The translations under genes and the position numbers were made by a program. A stretch of 47,676 nucleotides of DNA from a virus, in the IMG/VR virus record IMGVR_UViG_3300046167_000911, positions 1-47,676 of that record. One strand, written 5' to 3'. The notes under the pieces are model-generated. The model did not search any database and had not been told where the DNA came from. It saw only the letters and a list, made by a program, of their open reading frames with translations. Within the stretch, counting starts at the first letter, position 1. Each line of letters starts with the position of its first letter. Shown piece by piece: positions 1 to 9,773 of this stretch.

Positions 1-138
1 ATCCACAATTTTGTACCTTCAATACAAAAGAATGGATATGGTGGAGGTGATAGTGATGATACAGGAGATGTAACTACTTATGGTGACCAAAGATATATTG
101 CTTTAAGTAATAAATACTCTAATAATTACGAAATATAA
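1..138 (+). CDS. C-terminal end of an unidentified tail/baseplate protein (partial)
   Basis: The first reading frame is open from base 1 to a TAA whose last base is the A of the next gene's ATG. It gives 45 residues, Gly/Asp-rich early on (YGGGDSDD) and ending SNKYSNNYEI. The 5' end lies outside the window. It precedes baseplate genes with a one-base overlap, so it is probably a tail or baseplate protein, but nothing in the fragment identifies it. Confidence 0.55.
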   Translation: MHNFVPSIQKNGYGGGDSDDTGDVTTYGDQRYIALSNKYSNNYEI

Positions 139-440
139 TGGGTAGATACACAAATATAACAACATTAAGAACAACAGGGGGAAAAAGATATAAGGCGACT
201 ACTAAGTACCCTGATATTCCTCTTAGTTTTGATGATATTTACGTTTATACTGATGAGGGAGATAGATTTGATATTTTAGCCCAAGCTTATTATAGCGATT
301 CTAATTTATGGTGGGTTATTTCCAATGCAAATCCTCAACTCCCACAAAATTCAATGTTCCCACCAATAGGAATACAAATCAGAATCCCAGGTAACATAGG
401 AAGTATATTACTTGAATATGATAAGTTAAATGAAATTTAG
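138..440 (+). CDS. gp53-like baseplate wedge / LysM-like protein
   Basis: 100 residues. The middle and C-terminal parts (about residues 30-90) read IYVYTDEGDRFDILAQAYY, then LWWVISNANP and IPGNIGSI. This is the pattern of phage gp53-like and LysM-like baseplate proteins: a GDR-D-A motif, a Tyr-rich helix, then WW-I-NAN. In T4, gp53 is a baseplate wedge subunit. The start overlaps the preceding stop (TAATG) and the next gene begins 2 bases after its stop, so the three genes are tightly coupled. The fold is seen by motif only; a generic LysM tail protein is the alternative. Confidence 0.62.
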   Translation: MGRYTNITTLRTTGGKRYKATTKYPDIPLSFDDIYVYTDEGDRFDILAQAYYSDSNLWWVISNANPQLPQNSMFPPIGIQIRIPGNIGSILLEYDKLNEI

Positions 441-442
441 TT

Positions 443-3400
443 ATGGCAGGAAATATAATAGGAGAACCAATAGATGAAAAAATCTTAGAACAAATTGATC
501 TAAGACAGAAAATGCATGGGGCTGGTTATAATGCCTCTTCTATTAGTAGAGATCCTAAAATTTTAAACTATTTAAATAACCGAAATGCTTGGATAAAAAT
601 GGCATCTGGTGTTAGTATAGATGGAAATGAAGGGTTAAAAAAACTAAAAGATCTCTCCACATCAACTAACGGTTACCTTTCAGATAAAGATTTACCAGGT
701 CTAACAGGAACAGGTTTAGCCGAAAAATCAGTATTATTTAATACTATTCAAACTTCAAACCGTACTAAGAATTCTAAAAATGCAGGGTATACTCCTAGAA
801 AGGGGGTAAGAACAGATAATTTTTTTAAAAATTCCACAGATAAAATGTATGGTGGTTTAGGTAGTAATTCTAGAGGATTACAACCAGTAGGGGGTATAAC
901 TGATATAACTGTAAAAGCTTTAAATAGAGGTTCTATTAAAAAAGCAACAGTAAATGTAAAAGTATATAATAAATTTCAATTTTCAATAATTGAAATGCTT
1001 TATTTAAGATTAGGTTACATAATGATGTTAGAATGGGGTTGGGATAAATATGTTGAAAAAATAGATGAAAATAATAAACCAATTATAAAAGATACTCAAT
1101 CTACAATAATAGAAAATAGTTGGTTTGATGGTGAGTCTTACACCCAAAGATCAATGTTAGATAAAATTAACTATTATAATAAAAAATATAAGGGGAATTA
1201 TGGTGGTTTTTTTGGTAAAGTATCTAACTTTAGTTGGAAATTAAACCAAGATGGAAGTTATGATATTACTATAAATTTAATAACATTAGGAAGTATAGTA
1301 GAATCCCTTAAAGCTAATATCTCTACCCAAGATTTAACTGAGGAAGAAATTAAAAATACTCAAGTAAATTTAGCCAAAGATTTTAATATAAGTAAAAATA
1401 CAGAAACAGGAAAATATGATAATTCTATAATTGATAATTTGGGGGACAATACAATTACCCAATGGGTAAGCACAACTATTATTTCATTCCCTTTTAAAAA
1501 TAAAAATTATTTATACTTACCAAACCTAGCAGGAGAACCTTATGATTCAACTAATTCATTAAGAAACAAAATACCCCAAACTTCTCAATATTACGTAAGA
1601 TTTGGAACTTTTTTAAATAAACTTCAAACTCTAATTATAGGAGCTTATAAAAATGGGAATGCTAACGGAAAAATCCTAGAAATAGAAACCTCTGAGACTA
1701 ATAATATATGTAATTATGTTACGAATTTAATCCCTTTAGAAAGCAATAAATGCGTATTTTCTATCCTTTTTGATAAAAGTATAAGTAATAAATCATACTT
1801 AAATTTAAATACATTTAACAAACCCTTAAAACCTTTTGCTGTTAAAAGCGAGGAGAATACAAATGTAGTATATGGTAAATTAATGAATGTATATTTAAAT
1901 TTAGAATTTATTAATTCATCTTTAGAATCTAACATAGATGATGAAGGGAATGTTAGCGTATATAATTTTTTAGAATCTCTTTGTAAAGGAATAAATGATA
2001 GTACTGGTAATACAACTAACATAGAACCTTCAATTAAAAATGACAAAACAATATATTTTCTAGAAAAAAACCCAATTAAAGGGTATGATTCTTTAGATAA
2101 AAAAGAAGAAAAAAAGGAATATCCTTTAGAGATTATGGGGTATAATTCAAATGGTTCTTCTAATTTTGTTAAAGATTTCTCATTTCAAACAAAAATTACT
2201 CCTAATTTAATGGCTATGATTTCTATAGGAGCTACTGCTGAAGGATCTTCTACTAAAGATATTGATGCTATTCCTTTTAAAAAATGGAATAAAGGTCTTA
2301 AAAATAGATTTGAAGAAGGTTATACCGATTCCCCTACTATAGTCGATCCTAAAACGGATGATGAAATTGCAGCAGAAAAAATTAAAAACGCTTTTAAAAG
2401 TGATTTAAAAAATAAAAGCAGTAATATAAAATACTCTAGTTGGGGTGTAAATCATTATGATTGGACTTACCAAAATAACCCATATAAGAAAATTATACCC
2501 TCAGGTAAGGAATTAGAAGGTCCAGAAAAAGATATAAATAATCCTGAATTATTAGATGAAGTAGTAAGTAGGGTTCAAGAATACCAAAAAGCTAAAGAAG
2601 ATAAAGAAGAGAAAATAGGGAAAAAAATTATTAGTAGAAATGGTATTAATTCACTCCCAGGGTATTTAAACCATTTAATATATGCATTTGGTGGAGAAAC
2701 TGACTTTGTTATTAAAACTAGGGAGAGGAGGAAAAAATTAAAAAACCCCTATTCTAGTATTACCAAACCAGTAGAATCTGGGAAATGGTGGAATGGGAGT
2801 GATAATCAAGATTTTATTAAAAAAGGAATATCATCTTGGAAAAGTTATATTAGAGAAATTAACCTTATAGACTTTCAAGAAAATAAGGTTAATTCAAGTT
2901 TAAGTGGTTTTATACCTGTTGAATTAGGTATTACAATGGAAGGTATTAGTGGTGTTAAAATTTATAATAAAATTAAAATTAATCAAAAGTTTTTACCTTC
3001 ATCATACCCTGAAGCTTTAAAATTTATAATCAAAGGGGTTGACCATAAAATTTCAAATAATGTTTGGGAAACGGATATTACAACTATTTCCACGTCACCA
3101 ACGGATAATGCTCCTACAAACATTCCAATTATAGTTAATCAACCATCAAACAATAATCAACCTATTGAAGTAAAAGGTCCAATACCTCCAAATAACCCTA
3201 ACGATACTTTAGTGATTGAAGATTGGAGAGATGTTGATGATGAACCATTTGATAGTGAAACTTATGGTAAAAAACAATCTGTAGAATGGTTAATAGGAGA
3301 AATGAATGTTCATACTCAAAATGTGTGGAGAGGATTTTTTAATAAATTAAAAGCCCAATACCCTGGTTATACTTTAAAAATTAATGCCACTTATCGCACA

Positions 3401-3739
3401 TATCAGAGATCAAGAGAATTAAATAAAGAAAACCCTAAAAATGCAGAACCTGGATATTCACCCCATAATTATGCTTATGGTATAGACATGAATATTATTC
3501 CTCCTACAGGTAAAAATTATACTTTTATGAAAGGAGATAGAACCCCATGGATAGAATCAGGAATAGCAGATTTAGCTAAAAATTCAGGAATAAGATGGGG
3601 AGGTAATTTTTCTAGTTATGTAGATTGTATACATTTTGACGCAACACCAGTAACTATTGCTTCTAGACAAAATGCTCGAGAAGAAAATAGAGGATTACCA
3701 GAGAAAGATTGGAATACTAAAGACACAAATTACGTATAA
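443..3739 (+). CDS. Large tail/baseplate hub protein with C-terminal M15-type peptidase
   Basis: 1098 residues, uninterrupted. The N-terminal two thirds are Asn/Lys-rich and not recognisable by eye, although MLEWGWDKY near residue 200 resembles phage baseplate proteins. A proline/asparagine linker near residues 890-930 (NQPSNNNQPIEVKGPIPPNNP) leads into a C-terminal domain of about 150 residues with the zinc-peptidase signature of family M15 (VanY / L-Ala-D-Glu peptidase): SPHNYAYGIDMN near residue 1006 and DCIHFD near 1061, giving the His, Asp and His ligands. The role inferred is local peptidoglycan cleavage during DNA injection, analogous to the T4 gp5 tail lysozyme but with peptidase chemistry. 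It lies between the gp53-like gene and the adhesin and overlaps the latter (TAATG). Confidence 0.72.
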   Translation: MAGNIIGEPIDEKILEQIDLRQKMHGAGYNASSISRDPKILNYLNNRNAWIKMASGVSIDGNEGLKKLKDLSTSTNGYLSDKDLPGLTGTGLAEKSVLFNTIQTSNRTKNSKNAGYTPRKGVRTDNFFKNSTDKMYGGLGSNSRGLQPVGGITDITVKALNRGSIKKATVNVKVYNKFQFSIIEMLYLRLGYIMMLEWGWDKYVEKIDENNKPIIKDTQSTIIENSWFDGESYTQRSMLDKINYYNKKYKGNYGGFFGKVSNFSWKLNQDGSYDITINLITLGSIVESLKANISTQDLTEEEIKNTQVNLAKDFNISKNTETGKYDNSIIDNLGDNTITQWVSTTIISFPFKNKNYLYLPNLAGEPYDSTNSLRNKIPQTSQYYVRFGTFLNKLQTLIIGAYKNGNANGKILEIETSETNNICNYVTNLIPLESNKCVFSILFDKSISNKSYLNLNTFNKPLKPFAVKSEENTNVVYGKLMNVYLNLEFINSSLESNIDDEGNVSVYNFLESLCKGINDSTGNTTNIEPSIKNDKTIYFLEKNPIKGYDSLDKKEEKKEYPLEIMGYNSNGSSNFVKDFSFQTKITPNLMAMISIGATAEGSSTKDIDAIPFKKWNKGLKNRFEEGYTDSPTIVDPKTDDEIAAEKIKNAFKSDLKNKSSNIKYSSWGVNHYDWTYQNNPYKKIIPSGKELEGPEKDINNPELLDEVVSRVQEYQKAKEDKEEKIGKKIISRNGINSLPGYLNHLIYAFGGETDFVIKTRERRKKLKNPYSSITKPVESGKWWNGSDNQDFIKKGISSWKSYIREINLIDFQENKVNSSLSGFIPVELGITMEGISGVKIYNKIKINQKFLPSSYPEALKFIIKGVDHKISNNVWETDITTISTSPTDNAPTNIPIIVNQPSNNNQPIEVKGPIPPNNPNDTLVIEDWRDVDDEPFDSETYGKKQSVEWLIGEMNVHTQNVWRGFFNKLKAQYPGYTLKINATYRTYQRSRELNKENPKNAEPGYSPHNYAYGIDMNIIPPTGKNYTFMKGDRTPWIESGIADLAKNSGIRWGGNFSSYVDCIHFDATPVTIASRQNAREENRGLPEKDWNTKDTNYV

Positions 3740-5750
3740 TGTTTTACCCAAAATCCCAAATAAAAACTAATTTATCTACCAATGGTGGAGAATATATCTA
3801 TGATTCTAATAATCTCCCATATTCTGGAGATTATTTCATAACAGGGGATGGTAAAATATACACAGGGAAAAACCCAAATAATAAACCCAATTATTTACTT
3901 ATTCCTGTTAGTATAAATTTAACAGAAGCCCCAAACCCAGAAGGAGAAAAATTACCCAGTTCTTATTACATTGCAGATGATTATTACTACTATGCAAGAG
4001 GTATAGATGTCCCTTCTCCAATATCTTTACCAACACAAATATTTCCCAACACCCACAGAAAAAGATTATCAAATAGGAGAAATTCAAAGATATTTTGTTA
4101 AAAAAATTAATGAAATTAAATATATAGAAATAAATCAAGAAGAATTTGAACAATATCTAAACCAACAATCTACAGTTAGCTACCAATTGTATACTCCATT
4201 TTCTTTTCCATGGGTGTTAACAGGTAATAGATCTAATGCTTATAAAGTAAATAAAAAAACAATAGAAAGGGTACAAACAAATAATAGATTTCAAGGTTTA
4301 AAGTCTTATTTTAATGGTAAATATGACCAATTATTTAAATATTCCCCTGATGAAAACTTGTATACTGATGGAACAAAATTTCTTAACCCTTTAAATAGAA
4401 AACCTTATATAGGGTTTTACCATATAGGTCCCTGAAGGTAAACCAATGGAGGGGTCCCAACACACTGATAAACCACATAGTTTCTTAATCCCTGTATCTG
4501 AAACCTATAAAACAGAATCAACAGGTTCTACATATGTAACCCAATCTTGGTACGATTTAAGATATGGAAACCTTAATGGACCTATATATAAACCATTACC
4601 TGAACCACCACAAAACCCATACCCTGATGCCTTTATTACTACTTGGAAAACAACATCTCCTAATGAAGAAATTAAAATAGGACTTGAATCTAGTCAAACT
4701 TATAATTTTACTGTTTATTGGGGGGATGGAGATTCTGAAGAAATAACTTCCAGTGGAAATATTTCCCATACTTACCAAGATGCAGGAGAATACAGAGTTA
4801 TAATAGATGGTATTTTTCCACGAATATTAATGGTAAGACCAAATGTCACTAGAGATAAAATAATAGCCATAAACCAATGGGGTAATAATCAATGGGTTAG
4901 TATGTATAGGGCTTTTAAAGATTGTATCAATTTATATAGATGTAATCCTAGTGATACCCCTGATTTATCAATAACAACTTCACTAAGAGAAATGTTTAGA
5001 AATGCAGGTTCCAATTCTCCTAATCTATACATGGATAATATAGATGATTGGGATATTTCAAATGTTAATGATATATCATATATGTTTAGAGATGCAAGTT
5101 CTTTTAATCAAAATATTAATTCTTGGAATACTAATAATATATCTACCCTTGCAGGTATATTTTGGGGGGCATCATCTTTTGACCAACCCTTAAATAATTG
5201 GGATGTAAGTAATGTTATCAATATGTATAGAGCATTTTTTAATGCTACTTCTTTTAATCAAGATATAAATACTAAAGAAGTTATAGTAAATGGGGTTACT
5301 TATACTGCTTGGGATGTGAGTAGTGTTACTAATATGAGAGACACATTTAAAAATACGCCTTTTAACCAAAATATTAGTTCCTGGGATGTAGGTAATGTTA
5401 CAGATATGACAGAAATGTTTAGAAATACCCCATTCAACCAACCCATCGGAAGTTGGGATGTTAGTAATGTAACAAATATGCAAAGTATGCTTAGAACTAC
5501 TCCTTTTAACCAAGATATTAGTGATTGGGATATTAGGAAGGTAAGTAAATTTAATAACTTTATGGCAGACAGCTTTGCTCTAAACCCAACAAATTACAGT
5601 GCGTTATTAATACAATGGGTTACTCTACCACCTCAATCAAACATTACAATCCATTTTGGAGATGCTAAGTACACCACTGCAGCAGCCCCTGCCCATAACA
5701 CTTTAAGTACTACATACAATTGGACAATTACAGATGGAGGTCCACTATAA
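3739..5750 (+). CDS. Tail fibre/adhesin with PKD-like domain and DUF285 (BspA-type) repeats; two frameshifts
   Basis: Three open frames join into one protein of about 669 residues. One extra base near 4050 (IFP to TPTEKDYQ) and one in a CCC run near 4434 (HIGP to EGKPMEG) break it. Domain order: unrecognised N-terminal region with Tyr-rich DDYYYYARG; a PKD-like beta-sandwich at about residues 304-360 (VYWGDGDSEEI, ISHTYQDAGEY); then at least six DUF285-type repeats at about 380-607, each with WDVSNVTNM and an MF...FNQ-I core. DUF285/BspA repeats are common in surface proteins of Bacteroidota and other host-associated microbes. In the tail region they suggest host-receptor binding. The start shares a base with the upstream stop. 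Function as the receptor-binding fibre is inferred. Confidence 0.7.
5041..5560 (+). repeat. DUF285/BspA-type protein repeats in the adhesin
   Basis: Successive units of about 25 codons carry W-D-[VI]-S-N-V, then N-M, MF or an equivalent, and F-N-Q. Clear copies begin near 5047, 5119, 5200, 5308, 5380 and 5452. Copies have diverged at the DNA level, so this is an old protein repeat and not a recent tandem expansion. Confidence 0.75.
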
Positions 5751-5764
5751 ACAACAATAAAACT

Positions 5765-5980
5765 ATGGAACAATCAAATGGTACAGAATTAAATTACCCC
5801 CCAGTGAACACTTGGTTTATATGTTGGGACGATAATAGAGTTGAAATCACTTCCTATGATTTAGTACTTCCAACCCAGTGTATGGTTACTCCTTGGAATG
5901 AAGTAGACTATTACACAAACGAGGCAGAATGGCTTAAAATCCTTATAGAAAATGGTATTAATCCTGATTTAGATCAATAA
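5765..5980 (+). CDS. Small hypothetical protein after the adhesin
   Basis: 71 residues from ATG 5765. The frame is open further upstream, but that part overlaps the end of the adhesin in another frame and reads poorly. The ATG at 5765 follows an A-rich stretch, like other starts here. The protein is Trp/Asn-rich (NTWFICWDDNRVEI, TPWNEVDYY, EAEWLKILIENGINP). No family recognised. Position suggests a fibre-associated or assembly protein. Confidence 0.55.
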   Translation: MEQSNGTELNYPPVNTWFICWDDNRVEITSYDLVLPTQCMVTPWNEVDYYTNEAEWLKILIENGINPDLDQ

Positions 5981-5998
5981 TATAATTTTAAAAAGTAA

Positions 5999-6028
5999 TT
6001 TGGTTTATAAGATATATTGTCGTATATT
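5999..6028 (+). promoter_or_regulatory. Promoter, TTGG-N19-TATATT class
   Basis: TTTGG at 5999-6003 and TATATT at 6023-6028, with exactly 19 bases between TTGG and the -7 box. It precedes the polymerase-like gene by about 20 nt and marks the switch from tail genes to replication genes. Confidence 0.75.
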
Positions 6029-6048
6029 AGACCAAATAAATAAAGGTT

Positions 6049-7327
6049 ATGTTTTATTTAATAGAAAACGAGGAACAGTTAAATGTTTTAATAAATAGTG
6101 GTTATAAAAAGGCTTTCATTGAGGTAATACCTTATAATGATACAATACACCCTGTACAAAATCACGTAAGTTTAGTGTATATTAGACCGATTGAAGCAAG
6201 CAAGGGCTTTATGGTATGTGTTGACGCATAGTGAGGCTTTAAATGCTTTAAACACGCGTATAAACGATTTATTTAATAACTTTGATAAATTATATTGTAG
6301 GGATAAAAAAGAAATATTACATTATTACCCAAAAATAAACAAAGCTTTACATGACATCACACCATCCCCTACTACGTATATACGCCCTACAACACAAACA
6401 CACGATTTATACTATCGTCAACACAAAGATAACTTAGAGTTAAACCTAATTATACCGATTGTTAAACACTATGAATTATGTGAAACTATTTTTAGAGATC
6501 TAAAAGCAAATATTAACGATAAAAAAACAAAATACGATGAATTCTTTAACAGTAAAGTATCAGTGGTGTTCAACGCCATCGAGAGAAGTGGAATTCGAAT
6601 ACACAAACCAACATTCGAAGAATATTTCCATCCCATTAATGGTGAATACACCTACACTCAGTTCAACTTAAAAACAACAACAACAAGACCTTCAAATAAA
6701 TTTAAAAACGTAAATTATGCCGCACTTAATAAAGAAAATGGATGTAGAAAAAGTTTTATACCACGTAATAATAGGTTCGTGGAAATTGACATTAGCGCTT
6801 ACCATCCTTCTCTTGCTGCCCATCTTATTAATTATAAGTTTCCCACTAGTGATATTCACGCTCATTTTGCATCGTTATATAATGTTGATTATAAAAAATC
6901 AAAGGAGCTCACGTTCAAACAATTATATGGGGGTGTTTTCGAAAACTATAAAAAGCTGGAGTTCTTTCAACGAATTGAGAAATACGTAGGAGAAAATTGG
7001 AGTAAGTTTCAAAGCGATGGGTTCATTGAATGTCCGGTTTCTGGATTTAGATATGAAAAAGAAAAATTGGATAACATGAACCCACAAAAACTATTTAATT
7101 ACATTTTACAAAATTTAGAAACATCGGTAAATGTGTTGGTTTTGTGGGATATGTTTCGTATATTACGGGGATGTAAAACAAAGTTAGTATTATATACTTA
7201 TGATAGTTTTACATTTGATGTAGATGATGAGGAAATAAAGGTTTTAGAGGAAATTAGAGAAGTATTCAAAAAATATAAATTAAACATAAAAGAAAACGAA
7301 GGTTATGATTACCACTTTACAGAATAA
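6049..7327 (+). CDS. Divergent family-A-like DNA polymerase; one frameshift
   Basis: Two frames join near 6228 (one extra G; MVCVD to HSEALNAL) into about 425 residues. The C-terminal half shows three palm/fingers motifs of family A polymerases in order. Motif A is FVEIDISAYHPS (Asp near residue 247). Motif B is KELTFKQLYGG near 285, matching the O-helix Lys-x3-Phe-x3-Tyr-Gly spacing. Motif C is LYTYDSFTFDV near 384. The motif-A Glu of Pol I is replaced by His and the usual HDE is YDS, so it is far from Pol I. FIEVIPYNDT near the N-terminus may be a decayed 3'-5' exonuclease. The real replicase looks like the gp43 pair at 33039-36461, so this may be a specialised or accessory polymerase. Start ATG 6049 follows TAAAGGTT. 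Confidence 0.62.
7136..7164 (+). promoter_or_regulatory. Possible internal promoter, TTGG-N19-TATATT class
   Basis: TTGG at 7136-7139 and TTTCG-TATATT ending at 7164, with 19 bases between, inside the polymerase-like gene and about 140 nt before the next start. The match is exact, but one such hit could occur by chance in this AT-rich window. Confidence 0.4.
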
Positions 7328-7773
7328 TCCTAATACGTATAACACGAATTACGATGTTATAACGGACATAAAAATATTAGGAGATTTGCAAAACAAATTA
7401 TTTTGCACATTCACAGACTTAGATGGTCTTGATGTGTTAATTGAAGGCATAAAAAGAAAATACGATATTATATACAATAAAATCTTTGTACTAAAAATAG
7501 TAGGAAAAGATGAGTATGTAGTTACATATAATGTAGACCAAACAAATTTAAATTCAATACCAGAAAATACTATTTTAGGTACATAGAAAAAAAGAATCTA
7601 ATACTTTGTATACCATTAATGCCCTTAATGAATTAATTAAAAAATTGAATGGTGGGGTAGTAGATACAAGATATAGAGTAGATTGGCAACATTATAAAAA
7701 TTGTGTTTTACTTACCCAACACAATGAATTAAATCAATTGAATACAAAAATTTACAAAATAATTGATCTATAG
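7305..7773 (+). CDS. Hypothetical protein, one frameshift
   Basis: The frame opened by ATG 7305 ends early at 7586, but the next frame continues (HRKKESNTLYTINALNELIKKLNGG, ending YKIIDL at 7773). One extra base near 7580 would restore about 155 residues. The start overlaps the end of the polymerase-like gene by 23 bases, so the two are probably co-translated. No family recognised. It may be a partner of that polymerase, from position only. Confidence 0.5.
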
Positions 7774-7774
7774 C

Positions 7775-7803
7775 TTGGTTCCCCAAACCCTAGGTCGTAT
7801 ATT
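7775..7803 (+). promoter_or_regulatory. Promoter, TTGG-N19-TATATT class
   Basis: TTGGTTCCCC at 7775-7784 and GTCG-TATATT ending at 7803, 19-base spacing. It begins 2 bases after the preceding stop and serves the SSB/UvsX/exonuclease/helicase run. Confidence 0.8.
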
Positions 7804-7845
7804 ACAGTTACATATAAACAGTTATAATTAAAAATAAGTTACATT

Positions 7846-8688
7846 ATGGATTTAAATGCTTTAAAAGCAAAATTGGATACACTCCAATCAAAACCACAGC
7901 AAGGTGGTGGAAAAATTGATTACACAACCATTTATTGGAAACCTACAATAGGTAAACAACAGATTAGAATCGTACCATCAGCGTATGATGCTTCTAATCC
8001 TTTTACTGAATTGAAGTTTTACTATGGTATTACCAATAAGGTAATGATTTCACCTACAAATTTTGGTGAAAAAGACCCAATTGCCCTATTTGCTGGAAAA
8101 CTACGTGAAGGTGAGTATAATAAAGAAAATTATGTACTTGCTAAAAAGCTAGATGCTAAAAACCGTATTTTCGTTCCTGTAGTAGTTAGAGGAGAAGAAG
8201 ATAAAGGTACTAGATTATGGCAATTTGGTAAACAAGTATATGAAGAATTATTAGCACTTGCTGTTGATGATGAAATTGGAGATTACACTGATATTGTAAA
8301 TGGTAGAGACCTTACAGTAGAAACAGTAGGACCAGAATCTACAGGTACTCCTTATAATAAGTCATCAGTACGTGTTAGATTAAAAACATCACCACTTAGT
8401 GAAGATGCTTCATTAGTAGAAAAATGGACAAATGAACAACCAAATCCTAAAGGTGATTTGTTTAAACGTTATTCATTTGATGATATGAAAGTAGCACTAG
8501 AAAAATGGTTATCACCAGAAGAAGAAGAATCATCTAACGTAACGGAAAACGCATTTCCTACCCCAGCATCTACTTCTACTCCAAAACCAGCTACTAATTT
8601 TAGTTTAGATACTACTAAAGCTAAACAAAGTAAAGTAGACCAATTTGATAGTTTGTTTGATACTAAAACTGATGATTTACCTTTCTAA
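7846..8688 (+). CDS. 32: Single-stranded DNA-binding protein, gp32-like
   Basis: 280 residues. The N-terminus (MDLNALKAKLDTLQS) and the core (TIYWKPTIGKQQIRIVPS, FTELKFYYGI, RIFVPVVVRGEEDKGTRLWQFGKQVYEEL) match T4-type gp32 SSBs, which coat single strands in replication, recombination and repair. The C-terminal 60 residues are Ser/Thr/Pro-rich, then acidic, ending DDLPF. That is very like the D-D-I-P-F tip of bacterial SSBs used to dock partners. It is directly followed by uvsX (2-base gap) and stands behind its own strong promoter with about 40 nt of leader. The zinc-binding Cys of T4 gp32 are not apparent. Confidence 0.85.
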   Translation: MDLNALKAKLDTLQSKPQQGGGKIDYTTIYWKPTIGKQQIRIVPSAYDASNPFTELKFYYGITNKVMISPTNFGEKDPIALFAGKLREGEYNKENYVLAKKLDAKNRIFVPVVVRGEEDKGTRLWQFGKQVYEELLALAVDDEIGDYTDIVNGRDLTVETVGPESTGTPYNKSSVRVRLKTSPLSEDASLVEKWTNEQPNPKGDLFKRYSFDDMKVALEKWLSPEEEESSNVTENAFPTPASTSTPKPATNFSLDTTKAKQSKVDQFDSLFDTKTDDLPF

Positions 8689-8690
8689 AC

Positions 8691-9764
8691 ATGGCGAAAA
8701 AAGTATCAAAGTCTCTCTCGGCAGCAGTGTCTGCCGAGATTAAGAGCAAATTTGATCTAAATAAATTTAAATCCTCTAAAGGTTTAGATAAAAACGTCAA
8801 ATTTAAGGAACAAAAATGGATACCACTATCTCCCGCTTTCCAAGAAATTGCAGGAATACCTGGTATACCTATGGGACACATTTCATTACTTAGAGGACAT
8901 TCTGATACAGGGAAAACTACTGCTTTACTTGAAGCAGCAGTATCATCACAGAAAATGGGAATATTACCTGTTTTTATAATTACTGAGATGAAATGGAATT
9001 GGGAACATGCAGCTCAAATGGGGTTAAATGTTAACTTAATCAAAGATGATGAAGGTAATGTTATAGATTATGAAGGGAACTTTATTTATGTTGATAGAGA
9101 AACTTTACATACCATTGAAGATGTAGCAGCATTTATTATGGATTTACAGAATGAACAGAAAAAAGGTAATTTACCTTATGACTTAGCATTTTTCTGGGAT
9201 TCTATTGGTTCAATTCCTTGTGCAATGTCAGTTGAAAAACTGAAAAATAATAATGAATGGAATGCTGGTGCAATGTCAACACAATTTGGTAATACTGTTA
9301 ACCAAAGTATTGTAATGTCTCGTAAAGAATCATCTCCTTATACTAATACTTTAGTTTGTATTAATAAAGTTTGGACTGCTAAAGCAGAATCACCTATGGG
9401 TCAACCAAAAATGATGAATAAAGGTGGGATGGCTATGTGGTATGATGCAACATTCGTAGTTACATTTGGTAATGTGTCAAATGCTGGAACATCTAAAATT
9501 AAAGCCATTAAAGGTGGTAAACAAGTAGAATGGGGTAAAAGAACCAATCTACAAATTGATAAGAACCACGTTAATGGAATTCAATCTAGGGGGAAAATTG
9601 TTATGACAACCCATGGTTTTATTACAGATACAGATAAAGACAAAAATGCTTATAAAAAAGAGCATGCTGATGAATGGTCTAAAATCCTAGGAGGAGGAAC
9701 ATTTAAAATTGTAGAAGACCAAGAAGATGTAACCCCTGTACTTTACGACGTACAAGACTTATAA
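8691..9764 (+). CDS. uvsX: UvsX/RecA-like recombinase
   Basis: 357 residues. Walker A is GHSDTGKTT at about residue 65-73, preceded by IPMGHISLLRG. A Walker B-like strand (LAFFWDSIGSIP) lies near 165-176 and NAGAMSTQFGNTVNQ near 190. This is the phage UvsX branch of RecA: ATP-dependent strand exchange for recombination-dependent replication and repair on gp32-coated DNA. The start is 2 bases after the SSB stop, and the exonuclease follows 9 bases later. Length fits the family (T4 UvsX about 390). Confidence 0.85.
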   Translation: MAKKVSKSLSAAVSAEIKSKFDLNKFKSSKGLDKNVKFKEQKWIPLSPAFQEIAGIPGIPMGHISLLRGHSDTGKTTALLEAAVSSQKMGILPVFIITEMKWNWEHAAQMGLNVNLIKDDEGNVIDYEGNFIYVDRETLHTIEDVAAFIMDLQNEQKKGNLPYDLAFFWDSIGSIPCAMSVEKLKNNNEWNAGAMSTQFGNTVNQSIVMSRKESSPYTNTLVCINKVWTAKAESPMGQPKMMNKGGMAMWYDATFVVTFGNVSNAGTSKIKAIKGGKQVEWGKRTNLQIDKNHVNGIQSRGKIVMTTHGFITDTDKDKNAYKKEHADEWSKILGGGTFKIVEDQEDVTPVLYDVQDL

Positions 9765-9773
9765 AACAAAATC

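Noticed and set aside
5190-5513. - strand frame with repeated Ile/Thr/Cys units
   Set aside because: The repeats are the complement of the DUF285 repeats of the adhesin.
5041-5560. Regularly spaced repeated DNA that might suggest a CRISPR array
   Set aside because: The units are in frame, diverged and translate to WDVSNVTNM-type protein repeats; there are no constant repeats with unique spacers.
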